From positions 1-64,000 of the forward strand of contig JBFMCQ010000001.1 of the NCBI GenBank assembly GCA_040754295.1: DNA of 64,000 bases. Reading direction: 5' to 3'. The notes below the pieces were generated by a model. The model saw only the letters and a program-made list of their open reading frames with translations, ran no database searches and was not told the DNA's origin. This document shows, piece after piece, positions 8,242 to 16,895 of this stretch. Numbering within the stretch: the first letter of the stretch is position 1; every line of letters starts with the position of its first letter. Origin of the DNA: Solimonas sp040754295 (GTDB taxonomy: Bacteria; Pseudomonadota; Gammaproteobacteria; Nevskiales; Nevskiaceae). Position numbers and translations under genes: made by a program.

Positions 8242-8487
8242 ATGAACGACCTGCACGAAACCATCGCCGAGCTCGTCGGCGAAGGCGCGGCGATCCGCGT
8301 CGCCGTCGCCGCGCTGATCCGGATGTCGCCCGACGGCAACCGCCTCGCCGAGCTGATCAAGCACTACGACCAGACGACGGCGGAAGTCCTCAAAAACGTC
8401 GCGCTGAAGAAGCCGGATTTCGGCACCACCGCGATCGAAGCCTATAACGAAGTGCTCAACGGCCTGGCGTCGCAGATCAACGCGTAG
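8242..8487 (+). CDS. Small helical protein of unknown function
   Basis: This 81-residue acidic/amphipathic protein (MNDLHETIAELVGEGAAIRV...) has no signal peptide or membrane segment. Predicted helices carry leucine/alanine heptads. I do not recognise the family. The start at 8242 is preferred over an upstream GTG at 8176 because the extra N-terminal residues are Arg/Ala-rich low-complexity sequence overlapping the ppnN promoter region. No strong ribosome-binding site precedes either. It is convergent with the MOSC gene, with a 12-bp gap. Confidence 0.55.
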   Translation: MNDLHETIAELVGEGAAIRVAVAALIRMSPDGNRLAELIKHYDQTTAEVLKNVALKKPDFGTTAIEAYNEVLNGLASQINA

Positions 8488-8499
8488 GCGAAAAGACCC

Positions 8500-9291
8500 T
8501 CAGGCGACGACGGTAACGGGCGCGCCGAGATGCAGGGTGCCGGCGCCGCGGGCGATGAGGTTCTGACCGAAGGTCACGCCGTCTTTGCTGCGGCGGTAGC
8601 TGCGCAGCGTGCGTAGCGGTTCGCCGGAGGGATCGACGGTGCCGTCTTCCGGCACGACGGTCGTGAAGACGCAGCGCGTGCACGGTTTGACGACGTCGAA
8701 CTCGATTTCGCCGATGCGGATGCGCGTCCACTCATCCTCGGCGTGCGGCTTGGTGCCGGCAACGACCAGGTTGGGGCGGAAGCGCAGCATCGGCACCGGC
8801 GCGTCGAGCCGCGCGTTGAGCGCGTCGAGCGAGGCTTGTGAGATCAGCAGCAGCGGGAAGCCGTCGGCGAAGCTGACTTCGTCGCCGGGCCGCGCGTAGC
8901 TGGCGTTGACCGGGCGGCGCGCGGCTTCGTCCATGTACACCAGGCGGCAAGGGCGGCCGAGGAAGCGGCTGAGCCAGGCGTCGGCCTGCCCGGATACGGC
9001 GCGAGCCTGGACCTGATCGCGCCACACGGTCACCGGGAGACGGGCACTCGCAGCGGCTTCGAGCCGCAGCACCGGCATGCCGGGCGCGCTGAGCGTGAGC
9101 ATTTCGCCGTCGACCTGCGCGCGGATCAGCACCAGACGCGGCGCCTGGCGGCCGGTGATGAAGCGGCCGGCGTCGTCCACGATCATCCAGCGGCGGTCGT
9201 GTGCGAGGCCACGCGCCTGCACTTCAGCCTGCAGCGGCGATAGCGCGGCGCAGGATTTGATCGGGTAGACGTGGAGGGCGCAAAGGTGCAT
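8500..9291 (-). CDS. MOSC-domain protein (YcbX-like molybdenum-cofactor protein)
   Basis: This 263-residue protein combines a MOSC N-terminal beta-barrel (HVYPIKSCAALSPLQAEV, HDRRWMIVDDAGRFITGRQ) with a C-terminal MOSC domain containing FRPNLVV and VKPCTRCVFTTV. The Cys in that stretch is the expected Moco ligand. E. coli YcbX reduces N-hydroxylated compounds with a ferredoxin-type partner. The E. coli protein carries an extra C-terminal 2Fe-2S domain that is absent here, so an external electron donor is needed. The start is set at the second Met (MHLCALHVYPIKSC), where family similarity begins. Confidence 0.85.
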   Translation of the reverse strand: MHLCALHVYPIKSCAALSPLQAEVQARGLAHDRRWMIVDDAGRFITGRQAPRLVLIRAQVDGEMLTLSAPGMPVLRLEAAASARLPVTVWRDQVQARAVSGQADAWLSRFLGRPCRLVYMDEAARRPVNASYARPGDEVSFADGFPLLLISQASLDALNARLDAPVPMLRFRPNLVVAGTKPHAEDEWTRIRIGEIEFDVVKPCTRCVFTTVVPEDGTVDPSGEPLRTLRSYRRSKDGVTFGQNLIARGAGTLHLGAPVTVVA

Positions 9292-9527
9292 GGCGTGGCG
9301 GTTGAAGCGGACACACACCATCGTATTACAACGCGGCACTCAGTCCCGCGGGGCCGCTACGGGCGCGCCAAAGGAAACCCCCCGCATCGACGCGTATAAG
9401 CGGGGCTCATAAGGTAAGGCTGCGTTCCATGCGCCGAGCTTATGTCTTCTGATCCAGCGATTTCATTTGTTTCGATCCCGGCGCGGGCCTAGTCTCGCCG
9501 AACGTTTGTTCGACTCCGGGGAGCGCC
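9292..9527. promoter_or_regulatory. Upstream region of the beta-oxidation pair
   Basis: This 236-bp gap lies between divergent MOSC and FadB-like genes and must hold both promoters. An AT-richer stretch (about 9455-9475, ATTTCATTTGTTTCGATCC) is the only notable promoter-like zone. GGGGAG at about 9520 is the ribosome-binding site for the FadB-like gene. No clear fatty-acid regulator palindrome was identified. Confidence 0.35.
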
Positions 9528-11693
9528 ATGAGCGTCAGCAGCTACCAGATCCACGGCCGCACCGCCGTGATTGCGATGAACAACCCACCGGTCAACGCGC
9601 TTGGCCTGGAGCTGCGCCGCGGCATCCTCGACGGCGTGGACCGCGCGAACGCCGATGCCGCGATCGACGCCATCGTGCTGATCGGCACACCGTCCGCGTT
9701 CTCCGGCGGCGCCGACATCCGCGAGTTCAACACGCCGAAAATGCTCGCCGAGCCGAACCTGCACACGCTCATCGGCGCGATCGAGCGCAGCGCCAAGCCG
9801 GTGATCGCCGCGATCTCCGGTGGGTGCATGGGCGGCGGCCTGGAGCTGGCGCTCGGCTGTCACTTCCGCGTCGCGCTCGCCGACGCGCAGATCGCGCTGC
9901 CGGAGGTCAAGCTCGGCCTGCTGCCCGGCGGCGGCGGCACGCAGCGCCTGCCGCGCGCCGCCGGCGTCGAGATCGCGCTGAACATGATCGTCTCCGGCAA
10001 CACCGTGCCGGCGCAGCAGCTCGCACAGACGCAGCTATTGCGCGGCCCATCCATGGGCCGCGTCCTGACGGACTCGCTTCGCTCGCCACAATACGTTCCC
10101 GACGCATTGTTCGACGAGATCGTGGCGGGCGACCTGCAGAGCGGCGCGCTGGCCTTTGCCGGCAAGGTCGTCGCCGAGAAGCGGCCACTCAAGCGCGTGC
10201 GCGATCTGCCGTGCACGCACCCGGAGGCCGAGGCCTACTTCCAGTTCGCGCGCAACACGGTGCGCGGCATGGCGGGGCCCTTCCCGGCGCCGCTCAGGTG
10301 CATCGATGCAGTCGCGGCCGCGGTGACGAGCAAGACCTTCGACGAGGGCCTCGCCGTCGAGCGCGCGGGCTTCGAGCATCTGCTGGCCACACCGGAATCG
10401 CGGGCGCTGCGCCACGCGTTCTTCGGCGAGCGCGCCTGCACCAAGATCCCCGACGTGCCCGAGGACACGCCACTGCGCCCGATCAGGACCGCAGCCGTGA
10501 TCGGCGCCGGCACGATGGGTGGCGGCATCGCGATGAACTTCGCCAACGCCGGCATTCCGGTGAAGGTGCTGGAGGCAGGGGCCGAGGCGCTGGAGCGCGG
10601 TCTGGGCGTGATCCGCAGGAACTACGAGAACCAGGTCAAGAAAGGCAAGCTCACGGCCGAGAAACTCGAAGCGCGCATGGCGCTGATCCAGCCGACGCTG
10701 GACTACGCCGCGATCAAGGACGCCGACATCGTCATCGAAGCGGTATTCGAGGACATGGACGTCAAGAAGACCGTGTTCGAGACGCTCGACGCGACGATGA
10801 AGCCGGGCGCGATTCTCGCGACCAACACTTCGACGCTCGACGTCGACCGGATCGCATCGTTCACGAAACGCCCGCAGGACGTCGTCGGCACGCACTTCTT
10901 CTCGCCGGCGAACGTCATGCGCCTGCTCGAAGTCGTGCGCGGCGCCAAGACCGCGAAGGACGTGCTGGCCACGGTGATGAAGCTCGCCAAGACGATCAAG
11001 AAGCTGCCGGTCGTTTCCGGCGTCTGCGACGGCTTCATCGGCAACCGCATGATCGGCCGCTACAGCGCCGAGGCCTTACGCATGCTCGACGAGGGCGCGC
11101 TGCCGCAGCAGGTCGACAAGGCGATCGAGAAATGGGGCATGGCGATGGGGCCGTTTCGCATGTCCGACCTCGCCGGCAACGACGTCAGCTGGCTGATCCG
11201 CAAGCGTCACTACGCCGAGCATCCGCAGATGCCCAGGGCGGTCATCGCCGACCGGCTCTGCGAAGCCGGTCGCTACGGGCAGAAGACGTCCAAGGGCTGG
11301 TACGCGTACAAGCCGGGCGATCGCAGCGCGTATCCGGATGCCGAGGTCGAGAAGCTGATCGTCGACTACCGCAAGGAGGCCGGCATCACGCCGCGCAGGA
11401 TCGACGACGCCGAGATCGTCGAGCGGCTGATTTATGCGCTGGTCAACGAGGGCGCGCGCATTCTCGAAGAGGGCATCGCGCTGCGCGCGTCCGATATCGA
11501 CATGGTCTACCTCAACGGCTACGGCTTCCCGCTGCACCGCGGCGGACCGATGCTCCATGCCGACATGGTCGGGCTCTTCGGCGTGGCGCGGCGCATGCGC
11601 GAGTTCGCGAAGCAGCCGGGCGCCGACGCCGAGTTCTGGGAGCCGGCACCGCTGCTGGCGAAGCTCGCTGCCGAAGGCAAGACGTTCAACTGA
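9528..11693 (+). CDS. Bifunctional enoyl-CoA hydratase/3-hydroxyacyl-CoA dehydrogenase (FadB/FadJ-like)
   Basis: The 721-residue protein has an N-terminal crotonase domain with the oxyanion-hole segment AISGGCMGGGLELALGCHF and the catalytic Glu in LPEVKLGLLPGGGGTQRLPR. An NAD-binding HAD domain follows (VIGAGTMGGGIAMNFANAG, THFFSPANVMRLLEVV with catalytic His) and then the C-terminal dimerisation domain. It performs hydration and NAD-dependent oxidation in beta-oxidation. GGGGAG precedes the ATG. At about residues 172-193 there is an extra segment LLRGPSMGRVLTDSLRS encoded by a palindrome at 10042-10061 and absent from typical homologues. The thiolase gene 84 bp downstream completes the pathway. 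Confidence 0.92.
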   Translation: MSVSSYQIHGRTAVIAMNNPPVNALGLELRRGILDGVDRANADAAIDAIVLIGTPSAFSGGADIREFNTPKMLAEPNLHTLIGAIERSAKPVIAAISGGCMGGGLELALGCHFRVALADAQIALPEVKLGLLPGGGGTQRLPRAAGVEIALNMIVSGNTVPAQQLAQTQLLRGPSMGRVLTDSLRSPQYVPDALFDEIVAGDLQSGALAFAGKVVAEKRPLKRVRDLPCTHPEAEAYFQFARNTVRGMAGPFPAPLRCIDAVAAAVTSKTFDEGLAVERAGFEHLLATPESRALRHAFFGERACTKIPDVPEDTPLRPIRTAAVIGAGTMGGGIAMNFANAGIPVKVLEAGAEALERGLGVIRRNYENQVKKGKLTAEKLEARMALIQPTLDYAAIKDADIVIEAVFEDMDVKKTVFETLDATMKPGAILATNTSTLDVDRIASFTKRPQDVVGTHFFSPANVMRLLEVVRGAKTAKDVLATVMKLAKTIKKLPVVSGVCDGFIGNRMIGRYSAEALRMLDEGALPQQVDKAIEKWGMAMGPFRMSDLAGNDVSWLIRKRHYAEHPQMPRAVIADRLCEAGRYGQKTSKGWYAYKPGDRSAYPDAEVEKLIVDYRKEAGITPRRIDDAEIVERLIYALVNEGARILEEGIALRASDIDMVYLNGYGFPLHRGGPMLHADMVGLFGVARRMREFAKQPGADAEFWEPAPLLAKLAAEGKTFN
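10042..10061. repeat. Palindromic REP-like element inside the FadB-like gene
   Basis: GCGGCCCAT-CC-ATGGGCCGC is a perfect inverted repeat, followed by GGACTCGCTTCGCTCGCC, another short inverted repeat. It encodes the RGPSMGR part of an extra loop between the crotonase core and LFDEIVAGDL. It is the same type as the palindrome at 3738-3759, in the opposite orientation. Confidence 0.65.
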
Positions 11694-11777
11694 CAACAGG
11701 TTGCCGTTGGCAGTCTGCAGACAAGAACACCGCGCTCTGCAAGCTGCAACCCGCAATCTGCAACCGGAGCCTTTTCC

Positions 11778-12956
11778 ATGACCGACGCCGTAATCGTTTC
11801 AGTCGCCCGCACGCCGCTGGCCAAGTCCTGGCGCGGGTCCTTCAACATGACGCATGGCGCCACGCTCGGCGGCCACGCGGTGAAGCACGCCGTCGAGCGT
11901 GCCGGCATCGATCCGGCCGAGGTCGAGGACGTGCTGATGGGCTGCGCCAATCCGGAAGGTGCGAACGGCGCGAACATCGCGCGCCAGTGTGCGCTGCGCG
12001 CCGGTCTGCCGGTGACCGTGTCCGGCGTGACCGTGAACCGCTTCTGCTCGTCGGGGCTGCAGACGATCGCGATGGCGGCGAGCCGCGTGATCGTCGACCG
12101 CGTGCCGGTGGTCGTCGCCGGCGGCGTGGAATCGATCTCCTGCGTGCAGAACGAGATGAACCGGCACATGGTCATGGAAAGCTGGCTCAAGGCGCACAAG
12201 CCGGAGCTCTACTGGCCGATGCTGCAGACGGCCGAAACCGTCGCCAGGCGCTACAACATCCCGCGCGAACGCCAGGACGAGTACGGTGCGCGCAGCCAGC
12301 AGCGCGCCGAGGCCGCGCAGGCCGCCGGCAGGTTCAAGGACGAGATCGCGCCGATCACGGTCACGGCCGGCGTCGCCGACAAGAAGACCGGCATGCTGGT
12401 GACGCGGGAAGTGACGGTGAGCGAAGACGAAGGCATCCGCCCGGCCACGACGTACGAAGCGGTCGCGAAGATCAAGCCCGCGGTCCCCGGCGGCGTGATC
12501 GCTGCCGGCAACGCCAGCCAGTTTTCGGACGGCGGCGCCGCCTGCGTCGTCATGGACGGCAAGCTCGCGGAAAAGCGCGGCCTGAAGCCGCTGGGCATCT
12601 TCCGCGGCTTCGCCGTCGCCGGCTGCGAGCCCGACGAGATGGGCATCGGCCCGGTGTTCGCGATCCCGCGCCTGCTGGAACGCACCGGCGTGAAGATGGA
12701 CGACATCGGCCTGTGGGAGCTCAACGAGGCCTTCGCAGTACAAGTGCTCTACTGCCGCGACACCCTCGGCATCCCCGACGAGCGCCTCAACGTCAACGGC
12801 GGCGCGATCGCGCTCGGCCACCCCTACGGCGTCTCCGGCACGCGCCTCGTTGGCCACGCGCTCATCGAAGGCAAGCGCCGCGGCGTGAAGTACGTCGTCG
12901 CGACGATGTGCATCGGCGGCGGCATGGGCGCAGCGGGCCTGTTCGAGGTGGCATAA
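11778..12956 (+). CDS. Acetyl-CoA C-acyltransferase (thiolase, FadA-like)
   Basis: This full-length 392-residue thiolase has all three catalytic signatures: the nucleophilic Cys in VNRFCSSGLQTI (about residue 93), the His in GHPYGVSGTR and the second Cys in CIGGGMGAAG near the C-terminus. It performs the CoA-dependent cleavage of 3-ketoacyl-CoA that ends each beta-oxidation round. It follows the FadB-like gene on the same strand after 84 bp of repetitive CTGCAA-rich sequence, so the two are very likely one transcription unit. Confidence 0.93.
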   Translation: MTDAVIVSVARTPLAKSWRGSFNMTHGATLGGHAVKHAVERAGIDPAEVEDVLMGCANPEGANGANIARQCALRAGLPVTVSGVTVNRFCSSGLQTIAMAASRVIVDRVPVVVAGGVESISCVQNEMNRHMVMESWLKAHKPELYWPMLQTAETVARRYNIPRERQDEYGARSQQRAEAAQAAGRFKDEIAPITVTAGVADKKTGMLVTREVTVSEDEGIRPATTYEAVAKIKPAVPGGVIAAGNASQFSDGGAACVVMDGKLAEKRGLKPLGIFRGFAVAGCEPDEMGIGPVFAIPRLLERTGVKMDDIGLWELNEAFAVQVLYCRDTLGIPDERLNVNGGAIALGHPYGVSGTRLVGHALIEGKRRGVKYVVATMCIGGGMGAAGLFEVA

Positions 12957-13234
12957 AGGCACCGTCGCCCCCCGGCGACGCCTGCGACCGGCAAGCGCGG
13001 CGACGTGCCGTGGTAGCGGCTGCGGCGGTGCTCCGGCGAAGCGGATCGGTCGCGCGATCAGACATCGGGCCGACCGCCGATCGGGCATGGCGTAATCCGT
13101 GGCAAATGAGCATGGCGAGCGTGCGTTCGTCGAACGCGCCTTCCGCTCGCTCAGGACGGTCGATCTGAAAGTCGATCCACCACCGCCTAGCTAGGCGGTT
13201 GACGGACACGGTAGTGGCCGTGGAAGCTCGCGGC
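12957..13234. other. Intergenic region containing a transposase relic
   Basis: This 278-bp gap follows the thiolase stop. Bases 12962-12986 hold a short GC-rich inverted repeat (GTCGCC/GGCGAC), a possible terminator without a T-run. Bases 13099-13194 encode a fragment resembling an IS4/IS1634-type transposase C-terminal region, annotated separately. No promoter for the NRDE gene is obvious. Confidence 0.5.
13099..13194 (+). pseudogene. Remnant of an IS4/IS1634-type transposase
   Basis: The frame reads ERAFVERAFRSLRTVDLKV and then ends in prolines and a stop. VERAFRSLKTVDL-x-V-RP is a hallmark near the C-terminus of DDE transposases of the IS1634/IS4 group, around the catalytic Glu (V-E-x-x-F-R). 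Only about 30 codons remain. There is no intact ORF, and no inverted repeats could be matched on both sides. It marks an old insertion between the thiolase and NRDE genes. Confidence 0.55.
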
Positions 13235-14002
13235 ATGTGCCTGATTGCTCTCGCGCTCGATGCGCATCCGCGCTACCGCCTCGTGCTTGCGGCCAACCGC
13301 GACGAGTTCCACGAGCGTCCGTCTGCGCCGGCGAGCTGGTGGGACGACGCTCCGCGCGTCTTCGGCGGCCGCGATCTGCGCCAGCACGGCAGCTGGCTGG
13401 CCTTGTCGCGCAGCGGCCGCTGGGCCGCCGTTACCAACGTGCGGCGCATGGTGCCGCCCGATCCGGCGGCGCCGTCGCGCGGCGGCCTGGTGCGCGCCTT
13501 CGTCGACGGCGCTGTGCCGGCGAACCGCTTCGCTGCCGACCTCGGCACCACGGCAGCGCGTTACGCCGGCTTCAACCTGCTGGTCGGCGACGGCGCGCAC
13601 ACAGTCTATCTGAGCAATCATCCGCGCTTCGCGGCGCAGACGCTCACGCCGGGCGTGCACGCAGTCAGCAATGCAAGCCTCGATACGCCCTGGCCCAAGC
13701 TGCTGCGGCTGCGCGGCGTACTGCACGACTGGTGCAGCGGCGGCCGCGACGGCTTCGAGCCGCTGTTCGCCGCGCTCGCCGACGACCGTGCAGCCGCCGA
13801 TGGCGAGCTACCGGATACCGGCGTCGGCCTGGAAATGGAGCGCTTCCTGTCGCCACCGTTCATTCGCGGACCGCAGTACGGCACGCGCTCGAGCACGCTG
13901 CTGACGCTGACCACCGATGGCATCGCACGCTTCCACGAGCGGCGCTTCGCGGCGAACGGCCTGCCGGTCGGCGAGAAGGTGGAAACCTTCGCGCTCGAGT
14001 AG
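13235..14002 (+). CDS. NRDE-family protein (TANGO2 homologue)
   Basis: The 255-residue protein starts MCLIALALDAHPRYRLVLAANRDEFHERP, which carries the family-defining NRDE motif immediately after the N-terminal MC. It continues through GGRDLRQHGSWLALSRSGRWAAVTNVR and FNLLVGDG. The N-terminal Cys after Met suggests an Ntn-hydrolase-like fold, and TANGO2 has been linked to heme and lipid handling. The bacterial role is uncertain. The start is set where the invariant MC occurs; the few upstream codons are not conserved in type. Confidence 0.88.
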   Translation: MCLIALALDAHPRYRLVLAANRDEFHERPSAPASWWDDAPRVFGGRDLRQHGSWLALSRSGRWAAVTNVRRMVPPDPAAPSRGGLVRAFVDGAVPANRFAADLGTTAARYAGFNLLVGDGAHTVYLSNHPRFAAQTLTPGVHAVSNASLDTPWPKLLRLRGVLHDWCSGGRDGFEPLFAALADDRAAADGELPDTGVGLEMERFLSPPFIRGPQYGTRSSTLLTLTTDGIARFHERRFAANGLPVGEKVETFALE

Positions 14003-14008
14003 CGGCTC

Positions 14009-14746
14009 CTAGCCGAGCCTGAGACCGCCGTCGACCGGGAGCACGGCGCCGGTGACGAACGCGGCATCCGCGGACAGCAGATAGCGCACGGCGCGCGCGA
14101 CTTCCTCGGCGCCGCCGAGCCGGCCCAGCGGAATGCGCGCGAGCTCGGCCTTCTGCTCCGCCTCGCTCATATCGCCGTGCGTGGCCCAGATCATGTGCCC
14201 GGGCGCGACGCCGTTGACGCGGATGCGCGGCGCCAGCTCCAGCGCCAGTGTCTCGGTCAGCATGCGCAACCCGGCCTTGGCGGCGTAGTAGGCGCTGTAG
14301 CCGACCATCGGCCGCTGCAGCTGCGCATCGACGATGTTGACGACCGCGCCGCCCGGGCGCATGCGCGCGGCGCAGGCCTGGATCAGCAGCAGCGGCGCGC
14401 GCAGATTGCTCGCCACCAGCTCGTCGATCTGCTCCGCGGTGATCGTGCCCAGCGGCGTGCGGTAATAGCTCGATGCATTGTTGACGAGCGCATCGAGCCG
14501 GCCCCAGCGCGCCTGTGCGACCGCCGCGAGGCGCTCGATCGCGCCGGCCTCGCGCAGATCGGCGCGCTCGACCGCTGCCGAGTCCGCCCGCGCCGCATTG
14601 AGCGCGTCCGCGAGCGCGCAGCCCTCGGCATGCGAGCGGTTGGCGTGAATCACGCAGTTCCAGCCGTCCGCATGAAGACTGCGCACGATCGCCGCACCGA
14701 TTCGCCGCGCCGCGCCGGTCACCAGCACCACTGCAGGCATCCGCAT
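14009..14746 (-). CDS. Pteridine reductase-like short-chain dehydrogenase
   Basis: The 245-residue SDR has TGAARRIGAAIVRSLH, the R-R-I-G variant typical of pteridine reductases (PTR1/FolM), then NNASSYYRTPLG, YSAYYAAKAGL as the catalytic Tyr-x3-Lys, and NGVAPG. It probably reduces dihydro-monapterin or dihydrofolate-type pterins with NADPH. The start is the Met preceded by AAAGGACGAGCG; an upstream Met at 14773 lacks a site. It converges with the NRDE gene (6-bp gap) and is divergent from uppP, 47 bp away. Confidence 0.8.
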   Translation of the reverse strand: MRMPAVVLVTGAARRIGAAIVRSLHADGWNCVIHANRSHAEGCALADALNAARADSAAVERADLREAGAIERLAAVAQARWGRLDALVNNASSYYRTPLGTITAEQIDELVASNLRAPLLLIQACAARMRPGGAVVNIVDAQLQRPMVGYSAYYAAKAGLRMLTETLALELAPRIRVNGVAPGHMIWATHGDMSEAEQKAELARIPLGRLGGAEEVARAVRYLLSADAAFVTGAVLPVDGGLRLG

Positions 14747-14793
14747 CGCTCGTCCTTTATCCTTGCGCGTCATTTTCGCGTGGAAACCCAGCC

Positions 14794-15582
14794 GTGGACA
14801 GCCTGCTGCAAGCGATCCTGCTCGGCTTCATCGAGGGGTTGACCGAGTTTCTGCCGATCTCCAGCACCGGGCATTTGCTGATCGCGCAGGTCTGGCTCGA
14901 CCGCCGCTCCGATCTGTTCAACGTGGCGATCCAGTCGGGCGCGATTCTCGCGATCACGCTGGTCTACCGCGCGCGCCTGCGTGAGCTGGCGACGCAGTGG
15001 CGCGGCGACGCCGAAGTGCGCGAGCTGCTGTACAAGATCGTCGCCGCCTTCGGCATCACCGCCGCACTCGGCCTGATCGCCAAGACGCTCGGCGTCGAGC
15101 TGCCGGAAACGGTGACGCCGGTGGCGATCGCGCTGATCCTCGGCGGCGGCGTGATCTTCGCCGTCGAGCGCTGGGTCCAGCACCAGCCGGTGCGCGAGCA
15201 CATCGGCTGGGGCGTGGCCGTGGCCGTGGGCATCGCCCAGGTGGTCGCCGGCGTGTTCCCGGGCACCTCGCGCTCGGCGGCGGCGATCTTCGCGGCGCTG
15301 CTGTTCGGCCTGACGCATCGCCCGCGCGCGGCCGAGTTCGCGTTCATCGTCGGCATCCCGACGATGTTCGCGGCCACCGGCTACGAGCTTCTCAAGACGC
15401 TCGGCAACGAAGCGGCCCGGCAGGACGAGCCCTGGCTCGAGCTCGCGGCCGCTTTCGCGGTATCCACGGCGGTCGGCTTCGCCGCTGTCAAATGGCTGCT
15501 GCGCTACATCTCCGGCCACAGCTTCGTGCCGTTCGGCTGGTACCGGATCGCGCTGGGCACGCTGCTGCTGGCGTTGCTGTAG
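14794..15582 (+). CDS. uppP: Undecaprenyl-diphosphatase
   Basis: This is a 262-residue polytopic inner-membrane protein of the BacA/UppP family. It contains the catalytic motif IEGLTEFLPISSTGHLL near the N-terminus and the second signature FPGTSRSAAAIFAALLFGL. It recycles undecaprenyl pyrophosphate to the monophosphate carrier for peptidoglycan and O-antigen synthesis, and confers bacitracin resistance. The start is GTG, immediately followed by DSLLQAILLGFIEG, the normal N-terminus. Length and motifs are complete. Confidence 0.95.
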   Translation: MDSLLQAILLGFIEGLTEFLPISSTGHLLIAQVWLDRRSDLFNVAIQSGAILAITLVYRARLRELATQWRGDAEVRELLYKIVAAFGITAALGLIAKTLGVELPETVTPVAIALILGGGVIFAVERWVQHQPVREHIGWGVAVAVGIAQVVAGVFPGTSRSAAAIFAALLFGLTHRPRAAEFAFIVGIPTMFAATGYELLKTLGNEAARQDEPWLELAAAFAVSTAVGFAAVKWLLRYISGHSFVPFGWYRIALGTLLLALL

Positions 15583-15616
15583 AGATCGAACGCAGCCCGC
15601 CTGCGGCCCCGAACAT

Positions 15617-16837
15617 CTATGTCTCTTTCCACGCGCGCAGCGCGGCGATGCGGCGCCGGCGCAGCTCTTCGCCGACCGCCGCCCCTTCGAAACCATCGGC
15701 GACGACCGCACGCGCGGCGATCGACAGGGCCTGGCGGCGCGCCGCGCGCAAGTAGTCGGTCTGCGGATACGCGCAGTCCTCGAAGCCGAGACGTCCGCGC
15801 GCGTCCGCCTCGCAGGCCTGCATGACCGCCTCGAAGCGCGCGTCGTTGCGGAACGCACCCAGCCGCTCGAGCAGATCGTGCAGCGTCGACGGCCGCAGCT
15901 CGCGCGCGCGGTGCACGTTCAGATGCTCGCGCGTGTGCAGCACGGCGAGGTCGCGGCAGGCCGAGGGCACGCGCAGACGCTCGCTGACGCGCTCGACCAG
16001 CGGCACGCCGCGCAGCTCGTGCAGCCTGTGCGACGGCAGCTCGTCGGCCGGCGTCAGCGCCTTGCCGAGATCGTGCACGAGCGCCGCGTAGCGCACCTCC
16101 AGGGGCGTGCCGGCGCGTGCGGCGGCATCGACGCACATCAGCGTATGCACGCCGCAATCGACCTCGGGATGGTAGTCGGCGCGCTGCGGCACGCCGTACA
16201 GTGCGTCGAGTTCGGGCAGCACGCGCGCGAGGGCGCCGCAGGCGCGCAGCGTCGTGAAAAACACGCTGGGCCGTTCCAGCATCAGCGCGCGGCTCATCTC
16301 CTTCCACACCCGCTCCGGCACGAGGTGGTCGATCTCGCCGCTGTCGACGATCCTGCGCATCAGCGCCAGCGTCTCGTCGGCGACGGTGAAGCCCAGCGGC
16401 GCGAAGCGCGCGTGAAAGCGCGCGACGCGCAGCACGCGCAGCGGGTCTTCGACGAAGGCTTCGGAGACGTGGCGCAACACGCGCGCGTCCAGATCGCGCC
16501 GCCCGCCGTAGGGGTCGACGATGCGGCCGTGCTCGTCCTCGGCAATCGCATTGACGGTCAGATCGCGCCGGCGCAGATCGTCTTCGAGGCTGACGCTGGG
16601 CCCGGCGTCGCAGACGAAGCCGCGATAGCCGTGCCCGGACTTGCGCTCGGTGCGCGCCAGGGCGTGCTCTTCGCCGGTCTGCGGATGCAGGAACACCGGG
16701 AAATCGCGGCCGACCGGCTTGTAGCCGGCGGCGATCATCTCGTCCGGCGTCGCGCCGACGACGACCCAGTCGCGTTCCGTGACCGCCAGTCCGAGCAGCC
16801 GATCGCGCACCGCGCCGCCGACGAGATAGCGCTTCAT
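15617..16837 (-). CDS. cca: Multifunctional CCA-adding enzyme (tRNA nucleotidyltransferase)
   Basis: The 406-residue class II nucleotidyltransferase starts MKRYLVGGAVRDRLLGL (GGAVRD motif) with ERDWVVVGA carrying the metal-binding acidic pair, RRRDLTVNAIA and DPLRVLRVARFHARF. The C-terminal half is an HD phosphohydrolase domain (AALVHDLGKALTP), the arrangement of the gammaproteobacterial bifunctional enzyme. It adds and repairs the 3' CCA of tRNAs and has 2',3'-cyclic phosphodiesterase/phosphatase activity. It is convergent with uppP, which it often neighbours in related genomes. Confidence 0.95.
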   Translation of the reverse strand: MKRYLVGGAVRDRLLGLAVTERDWVVVGATPDEMIAAGYKPVGRDFPVFLHPQTGEEHALARTERKSGHGYRGFVCDAGPSVSLEDDLRRRDLTVNAIAEDEHGRIVDPYGGRRDLDARVLRHVSEAFVEDPLRVLRVARFHARFAPLGFTVADETLALMRRIVDSGEIDHLVPERVWKEMSRALMLERPSVFFTTLRACGALARVLPELDALYGVPQRADYHPEVDCGVHTLMCVDAAARAGTPLEVRYAALVHDLGKALTPADELPSHRLHELRGVPLVERVSERLRVPSACRDLAVLHTREHLNVHRARELRPSTLHDLLERLGAFRNDARFEAVMQACEADARGRLGFEDCAYPQTDYLRAARRQALSIAARAVVADGFEGAAVGEELRRRRIAALRAWKET

Positions 16838-16895
16838 GCGAAAAAACTCGATTGCCGCGGATTACGCGGTCGAACTGCTTTTGTTAACTTAAGGT

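Noticed and set aside
12862..13236. Minus-strand frame in the thiolase 3' end and following gap
   Set aside because: Starts and ends inside other features and lacks any motif; the region's only coding trace is the plus-strand transposase relic.
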